64,000 nt of DNA from Erythrobacter sp. SCSIO 43205 (GTDB lineage: Bacteria; Pseudomonadota; Alphaproteobacteria; Sphingomonadales; Sphingomonadaceae). Shown in pieces: positions 36,500 through 43,527 of this stretch (position 1 is the stretch's first letter; every line of letters starts with the position of its first letter). The DNA lies in contig NZ_CP063202.1 of NCBI RefSeq assembly GCF_019904235.1, positions 1,488,001 to 1,552,000 of the forward strand. The letters run 5' to 3'. The notes beneath the pieces were generated by a model. That model was not told the origin of the DNA. It saw nothing but the letters and a program-made list of their open reading frames with translations, and did no database searches. Position numbers and translations under genes: made by a program.

Positions 36500-37045
36500 T
36501 TGAGCCTTGCAGCCATGCTTCAACAAACGGGCGCGATTTCATCGATGGCGCGCGAACTTGGAATTGACGAAAGAACCGCGCAAACCGCTGCGGGGGCACT
36601 TTTGCCGGCGATCGTTGCTGGCATGGGCCGCAGCGCCACAGGCGGCAATTCAACGCCTGATCCATTGGGCGGGCTCGGAGGCCTTGCGGGCGCTTTGCTC
36701 GGTGGCAGCAGTGCGCAAGGCGGCGCGGCTGGTGGATTGGGCGGATTGATCGGAGGCGGGCTGCTCGATGCGGTTCTCGGCTCTGCCCCGACACCCACGC
36801 AGCCGGGAAACGATATTCTTGGAAACATTTTTGGCACCAAGGATGTGAGCCGCTCGGTCGCTGGCGAAGTGGCCGGGATCACGGGCATTGATGAGGGGCT
36901 TTTGAAAAAGATGCTTCCCATCCTCGCCATGGCGGTCGCAGGCTATATGGCCAAACAGGCGAGCGCCGGTGGTGGCCAACAGCAGAGCGGCGGCGGCCTT
37001 GGCGGGATTCTTGGCTCAATCGTCGGCGGAATGATGCAGCGATAA
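36500..37045 (+). CDS. DUF937-domain protein
   Basis: 181 residues starting at TTG 36500, preceded by a GGGGGAAG site, which gives MSLAAMLQQTGAISSMARELGI, a normal DUF937 start; a TTG 15 nt upstream is less likely. The N-terminal helical unit (DERTAQTAAGALLPAIVAGM) is followed by a Gly-rich linker (about 55-100, many GGL repeats), then a second helical unit (VAGITGIDEGLLKKMLPILAMAVAGYM) and a Gly-rich tail. Function unknown; the pattern suggests a self-associating protein. A strong terminator follows. Confidence 0.7.
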   Translation: MSLAAMLQQTGAISSMARELGIDERTAQTAAGALLPAIVAGMGRSATGGNSTPDPLGGLGGLAGALLGGSSAQGGAAGGLGGLIGGGLLDAVLGSAPTPTQPGNDILGNIFGTKDVSRSVAGEVAGITGIDEGLLKKMLPILAMAVAGYMAKQASAGGGQQQSGGGLGGILGSIVGGMMQR

Positions 37046-37064
37046 CCAAGCCGGATTCAAACGA

Positions 37065-37102
37065 AAAACGCCGCGTGAGCCAATTGGCCCACGCGGCGTT
37101 TT
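37065..37102. terminator. Bidirectional intrinsic terminator
   Basis: AAAACGCCGCGTG pairs perfectly with CACGCGGCGTTTT around a 12-nt loop, with A-run and T-run on the two sides. It serves the DUF937 gene (plus) and the DUF3597 gene (minus). Confidence 0.9.
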
Positions 37103-37124
37103 AGTTTGGTGTTTGCCGAAGTGA

Positions 37125-37505
37125 TCAGTCTTTCAGATGGGCTGGCACAATGCCGCCCGCTGCCGCCATTTGCGCAAGCACCGCTTTATGCAGCGCAATG
37201 TTGTCTTCAGCGGTGCCGGAATAATCAGTGTTACCCATCTCAATCGCGAGCGCCTTGCGGTTTTCATAGCTTGGGTCAATCCGCACCAGCTTCATCAGAT
37301 CGACAATCGAGGTTTGCCAGTTGAGCTTGTCTGAACCGGGAATGCTGGCGATGCGCGCTTCCACATCCTCAGCGCTGATCGCGGCGCGTTTTGGCGGGGT
37401 GGCGGGCGCTGCGGCAGGAGCGGCTGCGGGCGCTTTTTCTGCTGGCTTTGCCTCGTCTTCGTCATCACCAAAGATAGCGTTAGAAATCGAACTGAAAATT
37501 CCCAT
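37125..37505 (-). CDS. DUF3597-domain protein
   Basis: 126 residues, start ATG 37505 after an AGGAGG site. N-terminal MGIFSSISNAIFG, an Ala/Pro-rich flexible linker (about 20-48), and a C-terminal helical domain (DKLNWQTSIVDLMKLVRIDPSYENRKALAIEMG...NIALHKAVLAQMAAAGGIVPAHL) that matches DUF3597. No enzymatic motif. The domain resembles a LysM-associated helical module in some family members, but no LysM is present here. Function unknown. Confidence 0.85.
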   Translation of the reverse strand: MGIFSSISNAIFGDDEDEAKPAEKAPAAAPAAAPATPPKRAAISAEDVEARIASIPGSDKLNWQTSIVDLMKLVRIDPSYENRKALAIEMGNTDYSGTAEDNIALHKAVLAQMAAAGGIVPAHLKD

Positions 37506-37603
37506 GTTTCCCTCCTGAATTGGTACAGGCATAAGGCTACCCACGCGTGGGCAATAATTCCAGCGCATTTACAACTGATGACAAAAGGGAAAGTGACGCG
37601 GTG

Positions 37604-37816
37604 ATGACCGATCTGGTGTTCTCAATCGTGATACTTGCGGCCATTCTGCTGATCCTGGGCGCGTTTGCCTATTGGCGGCGGACGGGGGCGGTGAAGCAGC
37701 CTGTGCTGATGGTCGTCCTTGCCCTGATTGCCATTGGTAACGTGCTGATCTGGACGATCCCGACGAGCGATGGCACCGCCCCGGTTGACAAAATCGAAGC
37801 GGCCGAGGCGGATTAG
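37604..37816 (+). CDS. Small membrane protein, hypothetical
   Basis: 70 residues with two hydrophobic helices (about 4-22 and 34-54) joined by YWRRTGAVKQ, and a short acidic tail. The start is ATG 37604; GTG 37601 is an alternative. It resembles small unnamed membrane proteins of sphingomonads. No function can be assigned. Confidence 0.55.
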   Translation: MTDLVFSIVILAAILLILGAFAYWRRTGAVKQPVLMVVLALIAIGNVLIWTIPTSDGTAPVDKIEAAEAD

Positions 37817-37838
37817 CGCCCCGACCGCTGGTCTTGGC

Positions 37839-38522
37839 CTATTCAGGGATCCGCCAGTTTACGACGCTTGAATAAGTGCCAGCGACAGAGGCGCCTCTTT
37901 CATCCTTGGCCGGATTGAAGACGGCGCGTGAGCTGATCAACTGGCACGTCGCCCGGTCGAGAGCCTCATAGCCAGTGGAGCCTGTCACCGTGCAATCGGT
38001 GACCTTGCCGCTCGCATTGACCTTGAGGGTGAAGCGCGCATTGCCTTCATATCCGCGCCTGATCCAGCTGGTGCGATAGTCCGAGGTGGAAATCCAGTTG
38101 CGGGGATTGCCGCGCGGGGATGCAGCCACGGGGTCAAAAATTGGCGCGGGCGCAAAGACTTCGGGAAGTTCGACAGCGTCGAGGCCAGTGCCCCAATCCT
38201 CAGTCAGCGTGCCGCCGGTTGTGAGGGGGCCTGAGCCTGTAAAGGTAACGGCCGGATCGGGGGCAGGGGCTGGTCGCGGTGTGTCGGGACGCGGCGCAGG
38301 GTTGGTCCGGGGATTGATTTCGTCAGTCTTTTCAACCTCGAAGATTTCCGGCGTTATTACCACATCGGGCACGTCGGTCGCCTTGGGATTTGGCACAGGC
38401 GGCGCGATGACGATCTTGACGGCGAGGCCAGCGACAAGGATGGCACCAACGGTTGCGGGGACGCCCAAAGCGCCGACAACGGCGAGGGGGTTGGGGCGGT
38501 TCGCGGTGGTCGCGTAATTCAT
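37839..38522 (-). CDS. TonB-family energy transducer-like protein
   Basis: 227 residues: a single N-terminal membrane helix (about 16-40), a Pro-rich periplasmic stretch (about 41-90; PRPDTPRPAPAPDP), and a C-terminal TonB domain (WIRRGYEGNARFTLKVNASGKVTDCTV...FNPAKDERGASVAGTYSSVVNWRIP). Such proteins pass proton-motive energy from ExbB/ExbD to outer-membrane receptors; no exb genes or receptor are in the window, so the partner is unknown. GAGGAG lies upstream of the ATG. Confidence 0.85.
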   Translation of the reverse strand: MNYATTANRPNPLAVVGALGVPATVGAILVAGLAVKIVIAPPVPNPKATDVPDVVITPEIFEVEKTDEINPRTNPAPRPDTPRPAPAPDPAVTFTGSGPLTTGGTLTEDWGTGLDAVELPEVFAPAPIFDPVAASPRGNPRNWISTSDYRTSWIRRGYEGNARFTLKVNASGKVTDCTVTGSTGYEALDRATCQLISSRAVFNPAKDERGASVAGTYSSVVNWRIPE

Positions 38523-38635
38523 GATTCTTCTCCTCTCATGATGTGCGATGAGTGGAGCCTCTCACGAGTTGTTGCGAGTGCCAAGCAATATCGAGTTGCA
38601 ATTGGCGACGGGTCGCGGGATGCAACCTTTTGTTT

Positions 38636-38876
38636 TTGCGCACGCCCATCCGGGCGCGCGTCCTCGCTAGATGGGCAGGCAAGCTGCCCCCGCTGCGGGC
38701 GGGCGGTCGCCCTTGCGACGCCTGCGGCGTCGTTCTGGCAAAGTTTGGCTGGAGCATCGCGGAGCACGGTCGCGGCAGCGACCGCAAGCACGACCGTGCG
38801 CCCGCAGCGGGGCCGGAGCAAAGCGGAGGCCGTCTAGCGAGGATGAGGGCGCGGATGCGCCCTCGCAAAGCAAAAA
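38636..38876. repeat. Repeat family B, copy 2 (extended multi-hairpin element)
   Basis: A dense set of inverted repeats in the 359-nt gap 38523-38881: GGGCAG/CTGCCC, GACGCC/GGCGTC, GCACGGTCG/CGACCGTGC, and GAGGGCGC-GGAT-GCGCCCTC (38846-38865). Its right half matches the reverse complement of the element at 25037. Open frames across it on both strands are by-products of high GC. I see no gene in the gap. Confidence 0.65.
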
Positions 38877-38881
38877 AACTC

Positions 38882-39538
38882 TTATTTAATCGGACAATCC
38901 GGCGACAGGCGGAAGTCGAGGTAGTTGTCGACGCTCGCCATCATGTCTTCCATTTCATTCTCAAAGAAATGGTTGGCGCGCGGGATTTCGTCATGGTGGA
39001 TCGTGATGTGCTTTTGCGTGCGCAGCTTATCGACGAGCTTTTGCACAGCGCTTGGCTGAACCACAGTGTCAGCGGCGCCTTGCACGAAAATGCCAGAGGC
39101 AGGGCAAGGAGCAAGGAAACTGAAGTCGTACATATTCGCGGGCGGCGCAACCGAGATAAAGCCGCGCACTTCGGGGCGACGCATAAGCAGCTGCATCCCG
39201 ATCAGCGCTCCGAAGGAATAGCCCGCAACCCAGGTTTGTTGTGCTTCGGGGTGGATTGACTGAACCCAGTCCAGCGCGGAGGCTGCATCGGATAGCTCGC
39301 CAATGCCATTGTCGAACGAGCCTTGCGAGCGGCCAACCCCGCGAAAGTTGAAACGAAGCGTTGCAAAACCGCGATCCACGAAGGTTTTGTAAAGTCGCTG
39401 AACGACCCGGTCATTCATTGTGCCGCCGCCCTCAGGGTGCGGATGCAGGATCATGGCAACAGGTGCGCGCGGGCGCGGTGGAGGTGAAAAACGACCTTCA
39501 AGACGGCCCTCTGGACCGGGAAAGATGACGGATGGCAT
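38882..39538 (-). CDS. Alpha/beta hydrolase
   Basis: 218 residues. Early block ILHPHPEGGGTMND and FNFRGVGRSQGSFD, the nucleophile elbow GYSFGA (Ser about 110), and a C-terminal ANHFF with the probable catalytic His. The HPHP...GT(M) and FNFRGVG combination belongs to the DLH/YqiA-like group of small cytosolic hydrolases. The substrate is probably a small ester. The ATG at 39538 is used (AAGG upstream); an upstream start adds 20 non-conserved residues. Confidence 0.85.
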   Translation of the reverse strand: MPSVIFPGPEGRLEGRFSPPPRPRAPVAMILHPHPEGGGTMNDRVVQRLYKTFVDRGFATLRFNFRGVGRSQGSFDNGIGELSDAASALDWVQSIHPEAQQTWVAGYSFGALIGMQLLMRRPEVRGFISVAPPANMYDFSFLAPCPASGIFVQGAADTVVQPSAVQKLVDKLRTQKHITIHHDEIPRANHFFENEMEDMMASVDNYLDFRLSPDCPIK

Positions 39539-39660
39539 CAAATGACCTTTGTGAAATGAGTTGCGCTGTAACACCGGCTGGTGCCAGCGGGTGAGCACCC
39601 TATATAAGCACTTGTGAGAAAGCGCAATTTGTTAAGAATCGTTCGCATTAAGGCCTGTTT

Positions 39661-40650
39661 TTGATCGACCGAATATATCTAGACCATGCCGCTACTACGC
39701 CGCTGCGCCCGGAAGCGCGCGCCGCGATGGCGGAAGGGTTTTCGCTTTGGGCGAATCCATCCAGCCCGCACGCAGAAGGCCGCCGCGCGAAGAATGCGCT
39801 CGAAGATGCACGGGCACGGATCAAGGCGGCGTGCGATTGGGATGGCGAAGTGATCTTCACCAGCGGGGCGAGCGAGGCTCTGTGGATTGCTCTCAACCGC
39901 GCCAAAGCCACGCGCCGCATCGTGAGTGCGGTCGAGCATGATGCAGTGTTTCGCGCCGCGCCCGATGCGAAAGTGTCGGATGATGAAAGCACGTTCGATG
40001 CGTCGACCATCCTCGCGGTCCAGCACGTCAATTCGGAAACCGGCGTGATCAATCCGGTCGGCGCTATGGCTGAAACACTGGCACCAACCGGAGCGGTGCT
40101 TCTGTCCGATTGCTCGCAGTCGGCGGGTAAACTTGCACTGCCCAAGGCCGATATGCTGGTGGTATCGGCGCATAAGCTTGGCGGACCTATCGGCATTGGC
40201 GCATTGTTGGTGCGCGACTGGAACCTGCTTGAGCCAACAGGCGGGCATGAGCGCGGCTATCGTCAGGGAACCGAGAATATGCCGGGCTCGCTCGGCTTTG
40301 CTGCTGCGCTTGAGGCAGGCGAGTGGGCGACCACGCCCGATGATCGCGCGGGGTTCGCAAAAGAGCTTGGCGAAGACGTACTCACCTTCGGTGATCAGAC
40401 TGACTACATCTTTGCGCTCGCTCATCCGACCATGAGTGCACAGGCTCTTCTGATCCGCCTCGATGCAATGGGTATTGCCGTGTCGGCAGGAAGCGCGTGT
40501 TCCTCGGGGACGCTTAAGAAGAGCCGTGTGCTCGATGCTTTTGGCGTGAGCGATGAAGTCGCCGCGCGCACCATCCGCGTGAGCCTTGGTTGGAATACCA
40601 CCACGGCGGAATTGGACCGGTTTTTGGAGGCATGGAAGTCGCTCACATGA
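39661..40650 (+). CDS. Cysteine desulfurase family protein (first of a tandem pair)
   Basis: 329 residues. Class V PLP aminotransferase fold: YLDHAATTPLRPEA at the start, TSGASEALWIAL, the PLP-lysine in VVSAHKLGGPIG (about 171), and SAGSACSSGT with the sulfur-accepting Cys loop. It is shorter and more divergent than its downstream paralogue. The start appears to be TTG 39661 with AAGG 7 nt upstream, since no ATG precedes the conserved YLDHAATT. The stop overlaps the next start (ATGA). Confidence 0.88.
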   Translation: MIDRIYLDHAATTPLRPEARAAMAEGFSLWANPSSPHAEGRRAKNALEDARARIKAACDWDGEVIFTSGASEALWIALNRAKATRRIVSAVEHDAVFRAAPDAKVSDDESTFDASTILAVQHVNSETGVINPVGAMAETLAPTGAVLLSDCSQSAGKLALPKADMLVVSAHKLGGPIGIGALLVRDWNLLEPTGGHERGYRQGTENMPGSLGFAAALEAGEWATTPDDRAGFAKELGEDVLTFGDQTDYIFALAHPTMSAQALLIRLDAMGIAVSAGSACSSGTLKKSRVLDAFGVSDEVAARTIRVSLGWNTTTAELDRFLEAWKSLT

Positions 40651-41729
40651 TCTATCTCGACAACCAGGCCACCACGCCGCTCGCACCCGAAGCGCGCGAT
40701 GCGATGATCCGTTGGCTCGATGGGCCGGATGGCATGGGCTTTGGCAATCCGCACAGCCCGCACAAGCTTGGCCGCCAAGCTGCTGCTGCGGTTGAGGCCG
40801 CGCGCGATCATGTGGCGGCGCTCTTTCCGGCTGGCGGCAAAGTCATCTTCACAAGCGGCGCGACCGAGGCGCTGAACCTCGCCATTCGAGGGACCAGCGG
40901 GAAGGGCAGCGTTGTTTTCTCCGCCATTGAACACTCCGCCGTTGGAGACACGGCGCGCGATGCGGGGCTTTCCAAAATGCTTGAAGTGGACGCGCGCGGG
41001 ATCTGCGATCCTTCACAGGATATTGGTGCGGGCGCACGGCTGATCGCTGTGATGCAGGTCAACAATGAGATCGGCACGATCCAGCCCACGCGTGACTGGC
41101 ACGAACGCGCCAAGCGGGAAAACGCGCTGTTCCTCGTCGACGCGGTACAGGCTTATGGCAAGATGCCGGTTGCGGGCGCGGATATGCTTGCGGTGTCAGC
41201 CCACAAATTGAACGGTCCCAAGGGCGTTGGCGCCCTGTGGGTGCGCGATGGCGTGGAGCTTCAGCAAGTGCAAACCGGCGGCGGGCAAGAGCATGGCCTT
41301 CGCTCCGGCACATTGTCGCCGGCGCTCATCGCCGGATTTGGCGCGGCGGCCAAGCTTGCCAAAGAACGGATGGAGCAGGACGCTGCTCACGCAGAGGCGC
41401 TATGGAACCGCGCGCGGGAGCATTTTGCGGGCTGGACCCTCAACGGCAGCGACACATCGCGCTGGTATGGCAATATGAATATCCGAAAGGATGGCCTCGA
41501 CGTGGCGCGCCTCATGTCGGATTGCCGCAATGTGATGTTCAGCGCCGGGAGTGCCTGCGCCAGCGGGTCGGGCCGGCCCAGCCACGTGCTGAAAGCCATC
41601 GGTCTTAGCGATGCTGAAGCGAAAAGCTCTATCCGCCTGGGGTGGGGGCGCTACACCACGCTTGACGATATTGACGAAGCGGCCAAAACCATCCTTGCAG
41701 CGGCCAAAGATCAGGAGCTTTGGGGGTAA
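40647..41729 (+). CDS. Cysteine desulfurase, IscS/NifS type (second of a tandem pair)
   Basis: 360 residues. Takes sulfur from cysteine for iron-sulfur clusters or tRNA thiolation. YLDNQATTPLAPEA, TSGATEALNLAI, PLP-lysine in AVSAHKLNGPKGVGALWV (about 186), GGGQEHGLRSGT and the active Cys in SAGSACASGSGRPS are all conserved. Start ATG 40647 overlaps the first desulfurase stop. It is followed five bases later by a [2Fe-2S] ferredoxin, suggesting a shared iron-sulfur or thiolation role. No iscU/sufBCD is in the window. Confidence 0.92.
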   Translation: MIYLDNQATTPLAPEARDAMIRWLDGPDGMGFGNPHSPHKLGRQAAAAVEAARDHVAALFPAGGKVIFTSGATEALNLAIRGTSGKGSVVFSAIEHSAVGDTARDAGLSKMLEVDARGICDPSQDIGAGARLIAVMQVNNEIGTIQPTRDWHERAKRENALFLVDAVQAYGKMPVAGADMLAVSAHKLNGPKGVGALWVRDGVELQQVQTGGGQEHGLRSGTLSPALIAGFGAAAKLAKERMEQDAAHAEALWNRAREHFAGWTLNGSDTSRWYGNMNIRKDGLDVARLMSDCRNVMFSAGSACASGSGRPSHVLKAIGLSDAEAKSSIRLGWGRYTTLDDIDEAAKTILAAAKDQELWG

Positions 41730-41733
41730 TCCT

Positions 41734-42069
41734 ATGACGATCACAGTGAATTTCATCGACCCCAAGGGCAATCCAGTCACGGCCAAGGGTGAGGTTGGCG
41801 ACAACCTTTTGAAAGTCGGACAGGCAGCGGGGCTCCCGCTTGAGGGCACGTGCGAGGGGCAGATGGCTTGCTCAACCTGCCACGTAATCGTCGCGGGCGA
41901 ATGGTTCGAAAAACTGGATGATGCTTCCGAAGAGGAAGAAGATATGCTCGATTTCGCCGCAGGAGTGCGCCGCACCTCGCGATTGTCTTGTCAGATCGAT
42001 CTGACCGAAGAACTGGATGGTCTTACCGTCACCGTTCCGGGCGAAAGCCACGACGCGCGCGGACTTTAG
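41734..42069 (+). CDS. [2Fe-2S] ferredoxin (adrenodoxin/Isc type)
   Basis: 111 residues. The four cluster ligands are Cys40, Cys46, Cys49 and Cys86 in GTCEGQMACSTCH and RLSCQI, the spacing of vertebrate-type/Isc ferredoxins. An acidic patch follows the cluster (DDASEEEEDML), as in adrenodoxin, for contact with redox partners. It probably supplies electrons for cluster assembly along with the desulfurases upstream. A strong terminator follows. Confidence 0.95.
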   Translation: MTITVNFIDPKGNPVTAKGEVGDNLLKVGQAAGLPLEGTCEGQMACSTCHVIVAGEWFEKLDDASEEEEDMLDFAAGVRRTSRLSCQIDLTEELDGLTVTVPGESHDARGL

Positions 42070-42073
42070 ATAC

Positions 42074-42113
42074 AAAAAGCCCCGCCACACTGGTTGAGCG
42101 GGCGGGGCTTTTT
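42074..42113. terminator. Bidirectional intrinsic terminator
   Basis: AAAAAGCCCCGCC pairs perfectly with GGCGGGGCTTTTT across a 14-nt loop, serving the ferredoxin gene (plus) and the PfpI gene (minus). Confidence 0.92.
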
Positions 42114-42131
42114 AGCTGGTTTTCAGCCCGG

Positions 42132-42680
42132 TTAGATGTGTTCAACGACATTTTCGGCGGGAATTTTCACCGCGTCGATCAGCGCCTCTGTAAAGGCTGG
42201 AATGTCGTCCGGGTTGCGGCTGGTGATGAGATTTCCATCGACCGCGACCTTGCGATCAATCACATCGCCGCCTGCGTTCTTGAGGTCGGTGCGCACTGAT
42301 GGCCATGCGGTGACGACTTTACCATCGACGAGGCCCGCTTCGATCAGCAGCCAAGGTGCGTGACAGATCGCCGCGATCGGCTTGTCCTGTTTGTCGAACG
42401 ATTTGATCAGGTCGATGACTGTATCGTTCAGGCGCAGAACGTCGGGGTTGATTTGACCACCGGGCAGCAGCAGGCCGTCAAAATCATCGGCGCTCACTTT
42501 GTCTACGGTCGTTTCGACCTGGACATCGCTGCCCCAGTCGCCGTCTTCCCAGCCTTTGATCGTGCCGGTTTCAAGGCTTGCCACGACCGTCTCGGCTCCG
42601 GCTTCTTCAAGCAGCTTTTTGGGTTGTTCCAGCTCTGATTGTTCAAAGCCGTCGGTTGCGATGATGAGAATGCGTTTCAT
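42132..42680 (-). CDS. DJ-1/PfpI family protein (YhbO/protease I type)
   Basis: 182 residues. The conserved Cys lies in the nucleophile elbow AAICHAPWLL (Cys about 105), with acidic Glu near residue 14 (DGFEQSELEQP) and LLLPGGQINPD. Family members are deglycases/holdases or stress proteins. The ATG at 42680 has AAGGAG upstream; the longer ORF to 42713 is unlikely. It is divergent from the micro-ORF unit with about 280 nt between. Confidence 0.92.
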   Translation of the reverse strand: MKRILIIATDGFEQSELEQPKKLLEEAGAETVVASLETGTIKGWEDGDWGSDVQVETTVDKVSADDFDGLLLPGGQINPDVLRLNDTVIDLIKSFDKQDKPIAAICHAPWLLIEAGLVDGKVVTAWPSVRTDLKNAGGDVIDRKVAVDGNLITSRNPDDIPAFTEALIDAVKIPAENVVEHI

Positions 42681-42876
42681 GTCTCGTGTGCTCCTTTTCA
42701 TTCGTGTCTTCATCCCTGCTTAGGGATGAGCTGCCGGTTCGTTCCAAATTGCGCAAAAGGACGCCCCAAACCGCTTTCCCAACAATTGGGAATATGAACC
42801 AATGTTCAGGATTGTCACGAATTGAAAACGGGCGGGAGCTGCAGAAAAATCGCGGATTTCTGCGGTTTTTCGAGTT

Positions 42877-42892
42877 TGGCACGGCCCCTGCA
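42877..42892 (+). promoter_or_regulatory. Sigma-54-type promoter ahead of the micro-ORFs
   Basis: TGGCACG-GCCC-CTGCA matches the consensus TGGCACG-N4-TTGCA at all positions but one, with the essential GG and GC at the proper spacing. Transcription would start near 42903, about 60 nt before the first micro-ORF. A 7-bp inverted repeat GCAGAAA/TTTCTGC (42841-42863) lies just upstream. A sigma-54 promoter needs an activator ATPase, suggesting stress or developmental control. Confidence 0.75.
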
Positions 42893-42962
42893 AAGTAGTT
42901 GGCATACAGCGGAAACAACCCGCAAACAGCTTAAGTAACCTTTTCAAACGGAGACACGAACC

Positions 42963-43070
42963 ATGACTACAATCGCCAACAACTTCGCAGCAGCCGCTTT
43001 CTCGGTTCTGATTTCGGCAAGCCTCTTCGCTTACGCAATCGTGCCAGCAAGCCCGCTCGCATTCGCATAA
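42963..43070 (+). CDS. Tandem micro-ORF 1: 35-residue membrane peptide
   Basis: ATG with GGAG 9 nt upstream. The peptide has a short polar start (MTTIANN), one hydrophobic helix and the C-terminal core LFAYAIVPASP. It is clearly paralogous to the next two ORFs: NN, F, A, S, LF(A/S)YAI and PASP are at matching positions. There is no cleavable signal or lipobox. I do not recognise the family. Its presence in three tandem copies, each with its own ribosome-binding site, makes real translation likely. Possible roles are a small regulatory membrane peptide, toxin-like or envelope-stress peptide, all inference. Confidence 0.75.
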   Translation: MTTIANNFAAAAFSVLISASLFAYAIVPASPLAFA

Positions 43071-43111
43071 ATCCAACCCGACACACCGAACTCATTCAAA
43101 GGAATTTCAAC

Positions 43112-43219
43112 ATGACCATCGCCGCCAATAACTTCGTTGCCGCAGCTTTCAGCCTCGTCGTTTCAGCTGCTCTTTTCTCTTACGCGATCCTCCCTGCCAG
43201 CCCACAGCTTCTCGCCTAA
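43112..43219 (+). CDS. Tandem micro-ORF 2: 35-residue membrane peptide
   Basis: ATG with AAAGGA 8-9 nt upstream, 41 nt after micro-ORF 1. Shares with copy 1 ANNF.AAAFS, S...LF(S)YAI, and PASP near the C-terminus. The middle (LVVSAALFSYAILP) forms one membrane segment. Changes relative to copy 1 are mostly conservative hydrophobic swaps, which suggests selection on the protein rather than drift of non-coding repeats. Confidence 0.75.
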   Translation: MTIAANNFVAAAFSLVVSAALFSYAILPASPQLLA

Positions 43220-43267
43220 GCTGGCCGGTCCGGAGGCAGACGCGACCACCCTCAAAGGACCCATATC

Positions 43268-43372
43268 ATGACCCGCACGAACAACCTTTTTGCATTCGCC
43301 CTTTCGATTATCACCAGCACCACGCTTTTCGCCTACGCTATTCTCCCCGCAAGCCCCGGCATAATTGCGTGA
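43268..43372 (+). CDS. Tandem micro-ORF 3: 34-residue membrane peptide
   Basis: ATG with AAAGGA upstream, 48 nt after micro-ORF 2. The most divergent copy (MTRTNNLFAFALSIITS...) but with the same LFAYAILPASP core at the same distance from the C-terminus. The extra Arg at position 3 gives a stronger positive N-terminus. It is the last gene before the terminator at 43418. Confidence 0.72.
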   Translation: MTRTNNLFAFALSIITSTTLFAYAILPASPGIIA

Positions 43373-43417
43373 CACCCCGCTAGCCACCGTCCCCTTTTCC
43401 AAGGCTAGCACCCGCCC

Positions 43418-43463
43418 AAGGGCGCATCGGCTCCTTCCCCTAACGGTCCGATGCGCCCTTTTT
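43418..43463 (+). terminator. Intrinsic terminator closing the micro-ORF unit
   Basis: AAGGGCGCATCGG pairs perfectly with CCGATGCGCCCTT (13 bp), followed by TTT of a five-T run. It separates the micro-ORF transcript from the caspase-like gene, so the two are probably independent. Confidence 0.92.
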
Positions 43464-43527
43464 GCGTGTTGTGAAGAGCGGGCAAACGCGGTTCCACTCA
43501 GGCGGAAAACCGTGTTAAGCTAGGGCC

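Noticed and set aside
38523..38881. Several ORFs of 68-110 codons and a 235-codon ORF from 38552
   Set aside because: They run through a multi-hairpin repeat and lack start signals and protein similarity.
42963..43372. CRISPR-like spacing of the three similar units
   Set aside because: Units are about 150 bp apart and diverged at nucleotide level, each with a start, stop and ribosome-binding site; they are genes, not direct repeats with spacers.
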